Shown here in pieces: positions 29,147-40,204 of a stretch of DNA of 64,000 bases. The position numbers and the translations under genes were made by a program. The first letter of the stretch is position 1. The number at the start of each line of letters is the position of its first letter. A model generated the notes under the pieces. The model made no database searches. It saw nothing but the letters and a program-made list of their open reading frames with translations, and had not been told where the DNA came from. This DNA comes from Rebecca billardiae RCC1528 (Eukaryota > Haptophyta), in NCBI GenBank assembly GCA_965240325.2, contig OZ251223.1, positions 1,798,001-1,862,000 on the forward strand, read 5' to 3'.

Positions 29147-30804
29147 ATGTGGCTGGCCGCCGCGGCGCTCGCCTCCGTGCTGCCGTTGGCGGCGGATCAG
29201 GGCGTCTTGGGACGCCACGATCACGGCCCCACGATCCATTGCGTCGAACCACGCCTGCTCATCGGGAGCCAGCGCGTGACTGCACGCCAGATCCGGTGGC
29301 AGGTGCGCCGGCGACGCCCGCCCGCTTGGACCCGCCCCTGCCGTGCCTCACTGCTGCAGCGCTTCCCCGCGCCGATCGCGCCTGCCCCGCGTCTGGTCCG
29401 CGCGCGCAGGCGCTTGTGACGGCGGAGGCGCTGCGCGATGCCGCGATCAAGCCCGACACGGCCATCACAGACGTGCACGCGCGAGGCGAGATCGCTCCCT
29501 CCGGCCTCGGGGCGTGCGAGGTGACCGCCGCGCCCACCTCCGCACAGAGCCTCGAGGAATTGGCGGCGTCCGCGGCGAGCCCGGCGGACCCGTCGGGCGC
29601 TGCTGCAGCCGTGCACTCTCGCGCGCAGGAGCTGCGGGGTGCGCACCTAGGCACCGTCTTTGCGCTCGGCGGCGCGCTGCGCTGGGATGGCGCGTCAGCA
29701 CTCGTGCTGCAGCTCGCGTGCACGCGCACCGACGAAGCGAGGCGCGGGGGCCCAGAGGCCCTCGCAGACAGCAACACGCCGCTCGTCTCGCCGCTCGAGC
29801 ACCTGGCCCTGTGCGGGCGCGACACAGCCAGCCCGTTGCGGCCACGCGCCGGCGCGCGCATCGCCTCGCGGCGCGGCAGTGGGGCGACCCCGCCGCTCGC
29901 GGGCGCCATCGACACGGTCGCCACCGACGCCCGAGGCGCCGCGGCCGAGAGCGACGGCGAGGCCGGGACCGGCGGCGCCGACGGCGCCGACGATGACGAC
30001 GACGACGACGACGACGACCCCACGCGCGACTTCATCGCCGTCCTCTCGCCGTCGCAGCCGCCCATGTCTCGGACGGCGCAGGCGCTGCTCACGCCCGGCC
30101 ACCACTACGAGGTGCGCTGGGTCTCGCGCGGCGAGCTCGGCGCTCTGCGCGTCGAGCTGCGCAAGCACCACGCGAGCGGCGCCTCGTCGTACTGGCTGCT
30201 CAGCGAGGGCGTGCTCGACGTCGGCGTGTGGGACTGGTACATCGCGCCCGGCGCCTTCGCCGAGGGCTCCAACTACCAGCTGCGGCTCGCGTCGACGCTC
30301 AAGCCGTCGGTGGTCGGCGACTCGGCGCTCTTCGCCATCAAGTCGGGCCAGCTCATCTACGTGAGCTGGGTGCTGCTGATGGTGGCGATGCTAGGGACGA
30401 TGTGCTGCACCGTCAGCGTCTGCCGCGCCGTCCAGCAAGCCCGCGACGAGCTGCGCAGAGCTGAGCTCGCGCGACGTGGAGCGGGCACGCGCACTGGGGC
30501 AGGCCTGCCGGCGAGCGGCGAGGCGAGCGACGACGACGAGGGCGACGGCGAGGACGGTGACGACGAGGAGGACGCGCCGCCCCCGCGTGAGCCCGAGTGG
30601 CGCCCGGGTACGCCACCCGAGCAACAGCTCGAGGAGGTCACCATCTCACGCTTCCAGTGCTGCATCTGCATGGAGAATGCCATCGACACCGTCATCGTCC
30701 CGTGCGGGCACTCGGTGGCGTGCTTGCCGTGCATGAGCGGCTGCGCGACGTGCCCAATCTGCCGCGCCGACATCGAGCGCGTGGTGCGAGTGTTCCACAA
30801 GTAA
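29147..30804 (+). CDS. Transmembrane RING-finger E3 ubiquitin ligase-like protein with lumenal Kre9/KNH-like domain (2 exons)
   Basis: Exon 1 (29147-29302) encodes a signal peptide and the first lumenal residues; exon 2 (29410-30804) joins in phase 0 across a 107-bp GT-AG intron, giving about 516 residues. The lumenal half is Ala/Ser/Thr-rich with a run of ten Asp encoded near 29990-30020. A ~90-residue domain then shows the Kre9/KNH style: a Trp-containing strand, Val-x-Leu-Arg-Lys, Trp-Asp-Trp-Tyr-Ile-Ala-Pro and Ser-Asn-Tyr-Gln-Leu-Arg-Leu. One membrane span follows (encoded at about 30350-30430), then an acidic cytosolic linker and a C-terminal C3HC4 RING with Cys-Cys-Ile-Cys, Cys-Gly-His and Cys-Pro-Ile-Cys. 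E3 activity on membrane cargo is inferred from the RING and topology. Confidence 0.75.
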
Positions 30805-31299
30805 TCACGACGATCCCTACTGGTGCGTGGGGCCTCGCGCTCCATGCAGCTCCGCGCGCGTCGCACGCGCCCGTTCCATCATAAATCCATGCAGCAATTA
30901 ATACGACGATAGTAATTAATAAGCCAATAATAAATTCAGATATATATACTATATATATTAATTATTGTTGGCTTGATATTTTAATAATAATTAAATATGT
31001 ATAATTTAATGTGATCATCAGCGTCTGCGTGGTGCGTCTCTCTGCCGAGTCTCTGCGTTCAGCGTTGCGCACGTGGCGCATTCAGCGGGGCGCGCATCCG
31101 CACGCAGACCGCACCGGGCACCGTCCGCAGCGCGTTCGCGCGCGCGTCTGACTCTGAGGCACGCGCGTGTGACGTAGTCATGTCGGCCACATCCGACCTC
31201 AGAGCATCTGGACGTTCTGAATGTCGCGTGCCGTCCAAGTGACGCGGTGGGAGCCGCCACCTGGGGGCTTTGCCGCGGCGCATTTTGGGCTCGGTGGCT
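30805..31299. other. Convergent intergenic region with an AT-only island
   Basis: Between the 3' ends of the RING gene (+) and the AlgH-like gene (-). About 30895-31016 is almost entirely A and T, including a TATATATA-rich near-palindrome around 30940-30960, in sharp contrast to the GC-rich surroundings. It may act in transcript 3' ends or as a chromatin boundary. No gene. Confidence 0.7.
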
Positions 31300-32823
31300 T
31301 CAGCACACGGCCTGCCACGCGGACGGCGGCAGGCGTCGCCACAAGCCTTGCTCGACTTGCGCCTCGAACTCGCCCGGGCCGAACGCCAGGTGGCGCCAGA
31401 AGAATCGGATCGCGCTGGGGTCGAGCGAGCCGCCCGCGACCGCGGCTCCCGCCATCTCGGTGTCGCCGCCCATGCGCGCGTGTGGGCTGAGCTCGCGCGA
31501 ATCGACCAGGAAGTCGCACGTGTGCAGCCAGTACCACGGCATCATGTCGGCCGGGGTGGTGTCCGCGGTGCCGAGCTCGCCGCCGGCGTGCAGCACGTTG
31601 TTCTCGAAGGGCGCGAAGCGCTGCACGCTGCCGCTCAGCTCGCCGACGGTGAGCGGCATCGGCTGGTTGAGCACGAGCGCGCCCACGCCGGACTCCTCGG
31701 TCGCCTCGAACGTGATCAGCACCGCGCGCTCGAGCCACGCACACTGCGGCGCGCGCTCAGCGAGCCCCGGGAGCGCGGCGTACACGGCGCCGACGGGGAT
31801 GGGGAGCGGCCCGGCCTCCTCGCAGCCGCCATCGCCGTCGCTCGCGCCGAGCATGTCGTGCTGCCCCGCGAGCGCAATCAGCCAGCGGTGGATCGGCTGC
31901 GAGACGCGGTCAGGCTCGGTGCTGAGAAGCAGGCCGTTGCGCTCCGCCCACGCGCGCCGGGCGTGGGGCACGCAGCTCGCGTGCTCGCGGCCTCGCAGCG
32001 CGTCGCGCAGCCGCGCGAGCACCGCGCCCGGCTCCGAGAGCCGCGCGCGCACATCCTTACCCAGCGCGAGCCGTCGTGCGGCGGGCAGCAGCTCGAGCTC
32101 GAGCACAGCCTCGAGCTGGCGCAGCCACCGCGCGTCCGACCAGAGCGAGTCCGGATCGGCGAGTCCGGAGGCGGCGAGGAGGAGCCAGACGGCGCTCAGC
32201 GCCAGCAGCGTGTCGATCAGCCGCGCCTCTACATCCTGCGCCGTCGCGATCTCGCACGGCACGCCGATCTGGCGCATTAGCTCGCACGCGCGCTCTGCGT
32301 GCTTGCCGCGCACAAGGCAGGGCTGCAACGCGTCAGCGCGCGCGCTCAGATGGCCCGGCCAGAGGGTGACGATGGTGAGCTCGCCTTGCTGCGTGGGCGT
32401 GAGCACGTCCTCTAGCCGTGTGAGCAGAAGCCCCGGGCATTCGCCGACGACCACGGCGTCTGCGCGGCGGGACGCCGGGAGCTCCCGCAACATCTCTGCG
32501 AGCGCCGCGCTGCTGTCCGCGCACATGAAGATCGGGCTCCCTGCGGCGGCGCTCGCGTCGACGCGGCCGCCGGCTGCGCCCAGCGCGGATTGCAGCCGCT
32601 CGGTGCCGGCGACGCACGCAGCGCCGCCCAGCGGCGCCAGCACCTCCGCTGCCTGCGTGCTCGGTTGCGCCGCGCTCGCAGCGATCGGCCCGAGCGCGGA
32701 GCGCGCATCGGGGCCGCGAGCAGGACGTGCGCGCGCCAGACGCGGAGCGCGGCCAGGGGTGGCGCCGTGAGCCGCCGCGCCCAGCGCGCCGGCGATCACG
32801 GCGAGCGCCACGACTGAGCGCAT
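31300..32823 (-). CDS. AlgH/UPF0301 (DUF179)-like protein with N-terminal extension, probably plastid-targeted
   Basis: Started at the ATG (32821-32823) that opens a clean signal peptide ending near Ala-His-Gly, followed by an Arg/Pro/Ala transit-like stretch; this gives 507 residues. The C-terminal ~180 residues carry the AlgH pattern: Val-Gly-Ala-Leu-Val-Leu-Asn-Gln-Pro-Met, Gly-Gly-Glu-Leu-Gly, Trp-Leu-His-Thr-Cys-Asp, and a closing Gly-Pro-Gly-Glu-Phe-Glu...Gly-Leu-Trp. AlgH proteins are small (about 190 aa) in bacteria and of uncertain function; plants and algae have plastid versions. The ~250 residues between transit region and AlgH domain include hydrophobic strands and helices that I do not assign. 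The gene is divergent from the FN3-containing gene with 276 bp between start codons. Confidence 0.7.
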   Translation of the reverse strand: MRSVVALAVIAGALGAAAHGATPGRAPRLARARPARGPDARSALGPIAASAAQPSTQAAEVLAPLGGAACVAGTERLQSALGAAGGRVDASAAAGSPIFMCADSSAALAEMLRELPASRRADAVVVGECPGLLLTRLEDVLTPTQQGELTIVTLWPGHLSARADALQPCLVRGKHAERACELMRQIGVPCEIATAQDVEARLIDTLLALSAVWLLLAASGLADPDSLWSDARWLRQLEAVLELELLPAARRLALGKDVRARLSEPGAVLARLRDALRGREHASCVPHARRAWAERNGLLLSTEPDRVSQPIHRWLIALAGQHDMLGASDGDGGCEEAGPLPIPVGAVYAALPGLAERAPQCAWLERAVLITFEATEESGVGALVLNQPMPLTVGELSGSVQRFAPFENNVLHAGGELGTADTTPADMMPWYWLHTCDFLVDSRELSPHARMGGDTEMAGAAVAGGSLDPSAIRFFWRHLAFGPGEFEAQVEQGLWRRLPPSAWQAVC

Positions 32824-33099
32824 CGTACGCTGGGGCGCGACGCGAGATGCCGTTGGGTGCGCGCGCGTCGGCGTCGGCGATACGCCTTTGGGCGCGACAA
32901 AGGGCGCGGCGCTCCGCGCTCCTGCGCAGGCGAGTTGGGCGACTTCCGGAGTCCGGACGTCGGCGACCAGGACCTTTTCGTTACAAGTACGGTTTCGCGG
33001 GCTGTTCACCGGTGCGCACGAACTTGCGCAAGACAGTAGGCAGGCGCATGGAGGGCGGCCGTAGCTGGGCACGCTGAGCAGCGCGCATCTGTGGGGGGG

Positions 33100-35502
33100 A
33101 TGGTGGTCAGCCACTACGGCGAGCACATCAAGAAGTCCGTCCCACCGCGCACGCCGCTGTTCGGCGACTCCTTCGGGCTGCGCTCGTCGAGTCAGCCGTA
33201 CCGGGAGAACCGACTCGTGCGGCCGCGAGCGTGGGCGGCGACGGGCGGCGGCTGGTCGTCGCACAGCGCGTCGGTGCGATGGGACTCGAGCGGCGCGAAG
33301 GAGAGTGCCACGCACTACCCATACCGCCGGAAGCGCGTGAACGGCTACCTGACGTTCGAGGACGTCGCCCGCAGGCCGCCCGACCTCGCGCGCGTCTCGT
33401 CGGTCGAGCCCCAGCCCGAAGGCGGCGCCGCCATCGAGCCGCCCGACCTGGCGACGCTGCGCACGCCCCCGGCGCGCGGCCGCTCGCTCCTCGCGCAGCC
33501 ACCCGCCACCCCCTCGCGCATGCAGATCACCTCGTCCAAGCTCGTCGAGCTCGCCGTCAGCGCGACCGCCGCCGAGGACGAGGACGCTGAGTACCCGTCT
33601 TCAACCGACGAGCTCGAGTCTGTCGACTCGATCGGCGAGAGCGACGAGGCGGAGGCGGTGCCGGCGGGTGCGCCGCGGGGGCGGTCGGCGAGCCCCACCC
33701 AGCCCGGCTCGTCCGAGCTCCCGCCGCTCTCGCCCTTCGTCTCCGCGCGCGCGCTCGCCGCGCGGCAGTGGCGGCGGGGTGCAGTGTCGGTGTTGCGCGC
33801 GCAGGACGAGGCGGGGCGCGTCTCCGAGGCGGAGAAGCTCACGCTGGCGAAGGCGCTGAGCGCGGCGATCGCGCACGCCGGGCCGCAGCGCGAGCTCCAG
33901 GCGCTCGCCGCCGCGCGCGCGGTCGTCGCCGCCAAGCGCGGCGAGAGCCTCGGCGGCTCGGGCTGGCACGCGCTGCTCGACCGCGTGAGCGCGGAACTTT
34001 CCGAGAAGTCGTCGGGGCCGCACGCCAAGCTGCTCGCCGAGCTGCGCACGTTCAGCCTGCGCGAGCAGGCGTACGAGTGGTGGGAGGAGCCGGAGGCGCA
34101 CGCGCGCTACCGCCGCGCCTTCGAGGCGAAGCACGCCTCCGCCACCCGCCGCGCCGTCGAGCTGCTCGAGGAGCTCGGCACCCACATGGGCGCGGAGCAG
34201 ACGCGCTCGCTGCTCGACGGCGCCATCGCCGACATCCGCGCCAACCGGTACGGCGCCGTCAACTTTGACGAGTTCCCGCAGGAGGCGGCGGGCGTGGCGC
34301 CGCCGACGGAGGTGCGCGTGCGCATCGCGCCGGCGGACGAGCCCCCGCCCGAGCCGCTCGCCCCGCACGTCGAGGCGCGCCTCACGGACGTGCGCGAGCA
34401 GCTGCGCCCCAAGATCTTTCTGGAGTGGCAGGCGCCGCCCGGCGCGCACGCGCGCTGGCGGTACCAGCTCGAGGTGGCGACGGTCTGCCCGTACCGCGGA
34501 CAGCGCGACTGGCGGCCGCTGTACTCGGGCTCGGGCAGCTCGTTCGACTGGACCGAGATCGTCGTCGCCAAGTGGGCCGTCGCGCCCGACCTGCTCGAGC
34601 TCGGCGGCATCGATGACTACCTCTTCCGCACGCGCACCGTCACGCCGCACGGCGCGAGCGCGTTCGCGCCGCCGCTGTTTGTGTCGCCGCCGCGCGCGAC
34701 GCTGCGCCGCGTGCGCGCGCGGCACGGCGACGGGGACGCGCGGCTGCTGCAGCGCATCGACGTGCTCGACGTGATCAAGGCCGAGGCGAAGGCCGCCGAC
34801 AAGCGCGTCGGCGCCGCGCCCGGCACCGCCGGCTCCGTCGAGCTGCCGACGCGCGCGTCATCAATGATGCGCGTGCTCCGGCGCTGGCTGCTCGAGCTGC
34901 GGACTGTCTTCCGAGACGCGTGCCTCTCCGACCTGGAGGAGAAGGCGGAGCTGCAGCACGTGTACTCGATGAACCGCACACAGTTCCACCGCTTCGTGCG
35001 CGACGTGCTCGACGTGCCCAAGCGCGCCGTGCGCACCGAGGCGCTCGACACCATCTTCGTGCGCGTGCGGCGCGAGCGCCGATCGCGCGGCGCGCCGCCG
35101 GGCGGCGCCGCCGCCGACGGCCGCGGCCTGGCGGACGGCGCGGGCGGCCGCGCGGGCGGCGAGCGCGCGACGGCGACGATCGCCGCGGGCGAATCGGCGC
35201 TCGCCAGGCCGGCCGCGCCGAGCACCGACGCCCTCGCTCTGGCCGCCGCCGCCGCCGCCATCATGCCCGACGCCGCGGCCGCGCCGCACGAGCCCGCGCC
35301 GGGCGGCGGCGGCGGCGGCGGCGGCGCCGTCGACGGCGGCGGCGGCGGCGTCACCGAGGCGGCGCAGCTGGAGCGGCTGCATGAGTCGGGCGTGCTCGGC
35401 CGGAACGACCTGGTGGCGGACGAGTTCGTCAGCGCGATGGTGCGGCTCGCGAGCCTGCTGTACACGCCGGCGGAGGCGCTCGAGACCTCGCGCCGCGCGC
35501 TC

Positions 35503-35536
<34 letters not shown>

Positions 35537-36936
35537 ACAGCTCCACCGGCGCCGAGCCGGACGAGCTTGAACGCGAGGCGCACGCGGCGATCGCGGCCGA
35601 CCGCGGCGGCGCCGCGACCAAGCTGGACATGCTGATGCGGCAGCGCGTGCTGCCCAGCGCGTACCTCGCGATCGGCACGGAGCAGGCGGTGGACGTGGTC
35701 CTGAACGGCCGCGTGTGCCTCGCCATGCTCTTCGACCACGAGGAGGAGCTCGGCCGCATCTTCGACTACTACTCGGCGCTCGACATTTCGTTCGCCGAGC
35801 GGCTGGACACGCTCAACATCAAGGAGTGGATGACGATGCTCGAGGACGGCGGCTTCTTCGAGGAGGGGCTGCCCGCGCGGAGGCAGGCGGCGAGGGCGGC
35901 CGCCGCGCCGCGCGAGCCGGCGGGCGGCGCGCGCCTCATGTCCCCCGGGCTGCGCAAGCTCGGCACGGCGGCAGACTCGGGCACCGCTGCCACGTCGCCA
36001 CGCGCGGGCGGCGCCGACGGCACGCCCGCGCCCCTCTCGCCCGACCGGCTGTCCTGGGCGCCGCCGGGCGCGCAGCCCAAGAAGCACGTGAGCGTGGCCG
36101 AGGCCGGCGTGGCCGAGGCCTCGAGGCGCTGGCTGCCCGTGCGCCTCGCGCTGCGCACCTTCGTGCACGTGTGCCTCGACGCGGACCGGTGGGAGGAGGC
36201 GGAGGAGGAGGACGCCGGGCACGCGCCCGCGCCCACCGTCTCCGCCCCGCGCAGCGCCGCCGAGTGGGCGGGCGCGCCGCCCGAGCGCGGCGCCGCTGAG
36301 GCCGCCGAAGCCGCCATCCCCGCCGCGCGTGCCGACGCGGCCGGCGGTGGCGTGACGCCCGCCGCCGCTGCCGCCTCGCCCCCGCCTCCCGTGCCCGCGA
36401 GGAGTGCGAAGCGAGTGCTGCGCGCGCGCTCCGCATACGATTTTGCCGAGATGAGCTTCCACCAGTTCACGGTCGCGGTGTGCCGGCTGTGCTACGAGAA
36501 GCTGCGCGCGGCGGACGGCGAGGGCGAGGGCGAGCCGTGGGGCAGCCACGGCGCGCGCGGGCTCGGCCAGCTCCCGCGCTCGGTGCCCACCGAGCACGCC
36601 TTTGTCAAGCAGGTCGACGCGTTCCTCGCCGACTTCACCGCGCGCTATGCGCCGCTGCTCAGCGACGCGAGCGGCCGCGCCGGCCCGAGCCACGCCGGCC
36701 TGGCGATCTCGCGCCCGCGCCGGAGCGAGCACTGGCGCTCCAACTTCCTGGAGAACACGCGCCCGCTGAAGGCGGCCACGGCATCGCTCAGCGCGCGCCG
36801 CGCTCTGCGCAAATCGCGCTTCAGCATCGTGGGCCGCGCGTCGCAGGCTGCAAGCCGCATCGCCGTGGCGGACATGCTGCCGCCCGAGATTGTGCTCGCC
36901 GTCCCGCAACGGCTCGTGAGTGTTCGGCCCTCGTAG
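33100..36936 (+). CDS. Large protein of unknown function with one fibronectin-III-like domain
   Basis: A 1278-residue intronless frame; the first ATG is at 33100-33102. No signal peptide. The first ~70 residues are rich in Tyr, Arg, Ser and Trp in a way seen in ciliary or microtubule-associated proteins. Residues ~437-530 resemble an FN3 domain (Ile-Phe-Leu-Glu-Trp-Gln-Ala-Pro...Tyr-Leu-Phe-Arg-Thr-Arg-Thr-Val-Thr...Gly-Ala-Ser). Helical, low-complexity stretches follow, with runs of Ala and Gly encoded at about 35230-35350 and 35500-35535. Conserved-looking islands with Asp/Asn/Phe-rich helices sit near 34870-35000, 35640-35860 and 36430-36660; these could be degenerate EF-hand-like helix pairs. 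A structural or axonemal role is a guess only. Confidence 0.65.
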
Positions 36937-38814
36937 TTGTCGTCACCGACCGTGCGATGCTGCGACACTGCTGCTCGGTCGATGACGAGCAGCACCATCA
37001 GTGATCACTGACGATGATGCTACATCAGTGATGGCGCGCGTCGATCATCGCAGCAGCGCAGGTAGCTGCTAAGTGCTAGTATTCATGCGCGACTACTGAT
37101 GATGATGAAAACCGCGTTATTATTTATTTACTATAATAAACTACGTTAACGGTCTGATGCTATGATGAATAAATGACCGCGTTCCGCGGTCCTTTTCTGC
37201 ATAGAATCAACGCAGTTGGGGGCCCGCGGTGGCCGTGCAATCGCGGCTCTCCGCCGTAGTGGCAGTTCGCCAGTTGAAGTCGGTTCTGAGATGACTGAAG
37301 CTATTAGTCCGACCGTCGCCCTGCCTGCGCGACCGCGAGACTCATTCACACTTCACACAATCACAGCAGCGGACCTGAGACCGCACCCGGCACCGGTCGT
37401 CAAATCGGACGTCCGTCTGACAACTAGCTGCCAAATGTCCAACTGGCTGATCAGCTCGGATCCGACCCGTCCGCGATCGTGCCATCGGCATCGGAATTAC
37501 TACTAGTAGCTGCCAAACTGTGTCCAACTCTGGCTGATCAGCTCGGATCCGACCCGTCCGCGATCGTGCCGAGTGAGTCGTGCCGCGGAGCTCGGAGTAC
37601 TGAAGGAGTCGGGTGTGACAGCAGGGTGCTTTAGCGCTGCGGCCCGTGCCAGCCAACGACCAGACGTACTCTGGCCACTTGACCCGTTGCACCGGGGTGA
37701 GTGACCGTACGCCCTGCCTAGTGCCTACCGCGCGCGCCGCGCGACCGGCGACTCGGGGTGATGGAGAGCGGATGGCGACAGCAGCAGCAGTGCTCATGAA
37801 GACGATGAAACTGGCGGCACGGGTGCACGAGGTGGCAGGCGAAAGCGCGCCGACGAGACCGCATTTGACACACCTGAGCCGCACGCGCGTGCCGTCGCCG
37901 AGCGGCGAGCGCTGCAAACGCGCAACCGTACCGCGCGCGCCACGACGGCGCGGCACTAGCTGATGCAGGCCGTACTGCCGGCACTGCTTCTGCGATCATG
38001 CGCCACGGTCGCAGCTGACTGCGTGAGCAGCAAGCGGGAGGCGGGTCCGGAGGCACGTGCAGGCGCCGTCCCGCATAATGCATATCCGCCATCGCCCATC
38101 GTGCCGGGGCACGTCACCTCCGACGATCCGGATGTGGCCCAGTCCGGACGTCACGCGATCCGGGAAGACGAGTACGATTCGCTCGTAACGAACCGTTACA
38201 CTAATGTCACGTCCAGCTGACGTCCAGATCGCACTTTACTTAAGGGAATCAGCTGGGCGCGGTTTTTTTCGGCCTGATAGATAGACCTCTCAATGCGATC
38301 TCAAAAACTCGAAACTCGGTCTCCGCCAGCCCTAAAAATCGCCCCCCGTCCCTTTTTTTCCGCCGCCCCCCGTCCCTTTTTTCTTGATCAAAGATCTTTT
38401 TGAAACGTGGTTCGGGCCCGCTGGTGCGGGCTCCACGCTGCGCGCTCCGCCCTGCACCGCGGGCCATTACCTAGTCGTAGCAGTTATTAGTAGTTATTAT
38501 TATTATACCGTCGTCAGTGACGTGTCACTTCATTCACGACATGGCATCGCAACTGCTTCTAATCGTCGCCGGACTGAAGCCGAGACTACGCCATACAGTA
38601 CAGGGCTAGCGGCGTGCAAGCCTGCCACGGTGCTTGCTGGGGCCTTCGCGTGCTTCCTTCGTCTCCGTCACGAGCGCGTGTTGCGGTCCGAGACTCTCCT
38701 CAGAGGGGGCACAGCAGCGAGCAGACGCGAGCGCGGCGGGGCGGTGCGTTGGATGGCAGCGCATGTGCGCGCGAGCTGATGCCGCGACCCCGCGCTTCCC
38801 GCCCAGGCGCGGGC
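36937..38814. other. Intergenic between two convergent genes, no gene recognised
   Basis: About 1.9 kb between the 3' end of the FN3-containing gene (+) and the 3' end of the putative TIM-barrel gene (-). Contains an AT-rich patch at 37110-37180, a two-copy ~60-bp tandem repeat, and a pair of CGCCCCCCGTCCCTTTTTT-type repeats at about 38340-38385. Short frames lack motifs. Confidence 0.5.
37425..37570. repeat. Two-copy tandem repeat (~60 bp)
   Basis: Copies at 37425-37483 and 37506-37570 share TAGCTGCCAAA, GTCCAACT, GGCTGATCAGCTCGGATCC and GACCCGTCCGCGATCGTGCC. They contain embedded palindromes (CTGATCAG, CGGATCCG). Confidence 0.85.
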
Positions 38815-39879
38815 TCAGCCGAAGCCCACGTAGTCCCCGCGCTCCGTGTCGATGGCGTCGTCGCCGCCGAGCGAGGCGCCGCTGCCCATCTCGTCAAACT
38901 GGCCAGAGGACTTGACCTTTGCAAAGTAGTCGCGCATCGCGTCCTTCTGCTTGGCCTTGGCGACCATCATGGTGATGTTCTTGGAGCGGTTGGAGCGCGC
39001 GCTGGTGATCACGCCGGACCAGAAGTCCCCCCAGTCGACCACCGACTCGGCGCTCATCGGCATGCACTCGCAGCGCAGCAGCGCGCCGCAGTAGCCCGCC
39101 TCCGCGACGCGGTCGCACGCACTGTTCACATTGGTCCAGGGCACGCGCACAGAGCACACGACGCGCCCCTTCAGGCTCTTGGGCACGGGGATCACGTCGC
39201 TGCCCTTGGGGTTGATGAGGAGGACGTCGCACCCCGTCTGCTCGAACGTCCCCTCGAGCGCCGCCGCCGCCCGCGCCTCGTCCCAGCCGCCCTCGGACGT
39301 GTCGACCAGCAGCTCGACCACCGACTCGATGCCCGCGTCCTTGGCCGCGGCCGCCTGCGCGTCGAGGCCGCTGAGCGCGGCGGCGAGGTCGTCGTCCGAC
39401 CAGGTCGGTGCGAGCGGGCTATTGCCTGCGAGCAGCACCGCGCTCGCCCCTGCTCTCGCCACCGCCTCCACGTCCACGCCCGCGCTGCCCTCGGTGAGCG
39501 ATGGGATATAGAGCACAGGCGCGGGGCCGGGGAACTGGCCGCGCGCGTCGGCCTGCTCGGCGGAGACGTGCTCCATGAGATCGCCCATGCCGCTGATGGC
39601 GATGACGCTCGCCTTCGATTCGCGCAGCTTCGCGCTCATCTCGCGGATCGGCAGCACCCTGAGCGCGTCCTCCGACTCGTCGTACAGGTTCTGGTGGTGG
39701 ATGGAGACGCCCAGCCCGCGCGACGGCGGGGGCGGCAGGTCGGCGTGGCTGATCTCGACGCCGACGGTGAGCTTCTGCGCCTTCACCGCGCGCGCCACCG
39801 ACGGCACCTTGGCGCGCGTCGCCACCGCGTCGGCGCGCGCCGCGAGCGCGAGCAGTGCGAGTGCGGTCGCCCTCATCAT
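38815..39879 (-). CDS. Plastid-targeted putative TIM-barrel protein, unknown function
   Basis: A 354-residue intronless protein. The first ~17 residues form a signal peptide, followed by a basic Ala/Val/Lys transit-like stretch. The rest alternates hydrophobic beta strands and amphipathic helices in the spacing of a (beta/alpha)8 barrel. Strands read like Val-Leu-Tyr-Ile-Pro-Ser, Ala-Val-Leu-Leu-Ala-Gly-Asn, Val-Val-Glu-Leu-Leu-Val-Asp, Val-Leu-Leu-Ile-Asn-Pro, Val-Val-Cys-Ser-Val-Arg-Val-Pro and Gly-Ala-Leu-Leu-Arg-Cys. The layout recalls ribulose-phosphate-binding enzymes such as indole-glycerol-phosphate synthase, but I cannot identify a full active site, so no reaction is assigned. The C-terminal ~60 residues, with a Lys-rich helix and an acidic Gly-rich tail, lie beyond the barrel. 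Confidence 0.6.
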   Translation of the reverse strand: MMRATALALLALAARADAVATRAKVPSVARAVKAQKLTVGVEISHADLPPPPSRGLGVSIHHQNLYDESEDALRVLPIREMSAKLRESKASVIAISGMGDLMEHVSAEQADARGQFPGPAPVLYIPSLTEGSAGVDVEAVARAGASAVLLAGNSPLAPTWSDDDLAAALSGLDAQAAAAKDAGIESVVELLVDTSEGGWDEARAAAALEGTFEQTGCDVLLINPKGSDVIPVPKSLKGRVVCSVRVPWTNVNSACDRVAEAGYCGALLRCECMPMSAESVVDWGDFWSGVITSARSNRSKNITMMVAKAKQKDAMRDYFAKVKSSGQFDEMGSGASLGGDDAIDTERGDYVGFG

Positions 39880-40204
39880 CGCCGAGGCAGCCCTGCTGAG
39901 ACGTCCAAAGACCTCGCTGGCGGTGGCCGGTGTACAGCTCGGAATCCGCGCGACGAGACGTTGTCACGTGGTTGGCTGTCGTCCAGACGGAACGACTGCC
40001 GGAGATTCCTGCTCCGTCCACGATGGCAGACGGCGCAACTGGGGCCTAGCTGAGCTTGCCGAGTGAGCCGGCGGCCTACACTTTGGCCGAGGGCGGTGTG
40101 CCGAGTGAGCACAGCACGCCGGTGCCCGTTGCACCGTCTTCATCGGGAGAGCACTGAAGCAGGCGCTTGGGCGTGGGCACTCGCCTGACAGCCATCCTTC
40201 CCGT
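39880..40204. other. Intergenic, 5' region of the TIM-barrel gene and 3' flank of the giant gene
   Basis: About 325 bp holding the promoter of the minus-strand TIM-barrel gene and the 3' end of the giant minus-strand gene. No clear motif. Confidence 0.4.

Noticed and set aside
34861-36909. Minus-strand frame of 682 codons opposite the FN3-containing gene
   Set aside because: Ala/Arg/Gly-rich antisense shadow of low-complexity codons in a plus-strand gene with better residue diversity.
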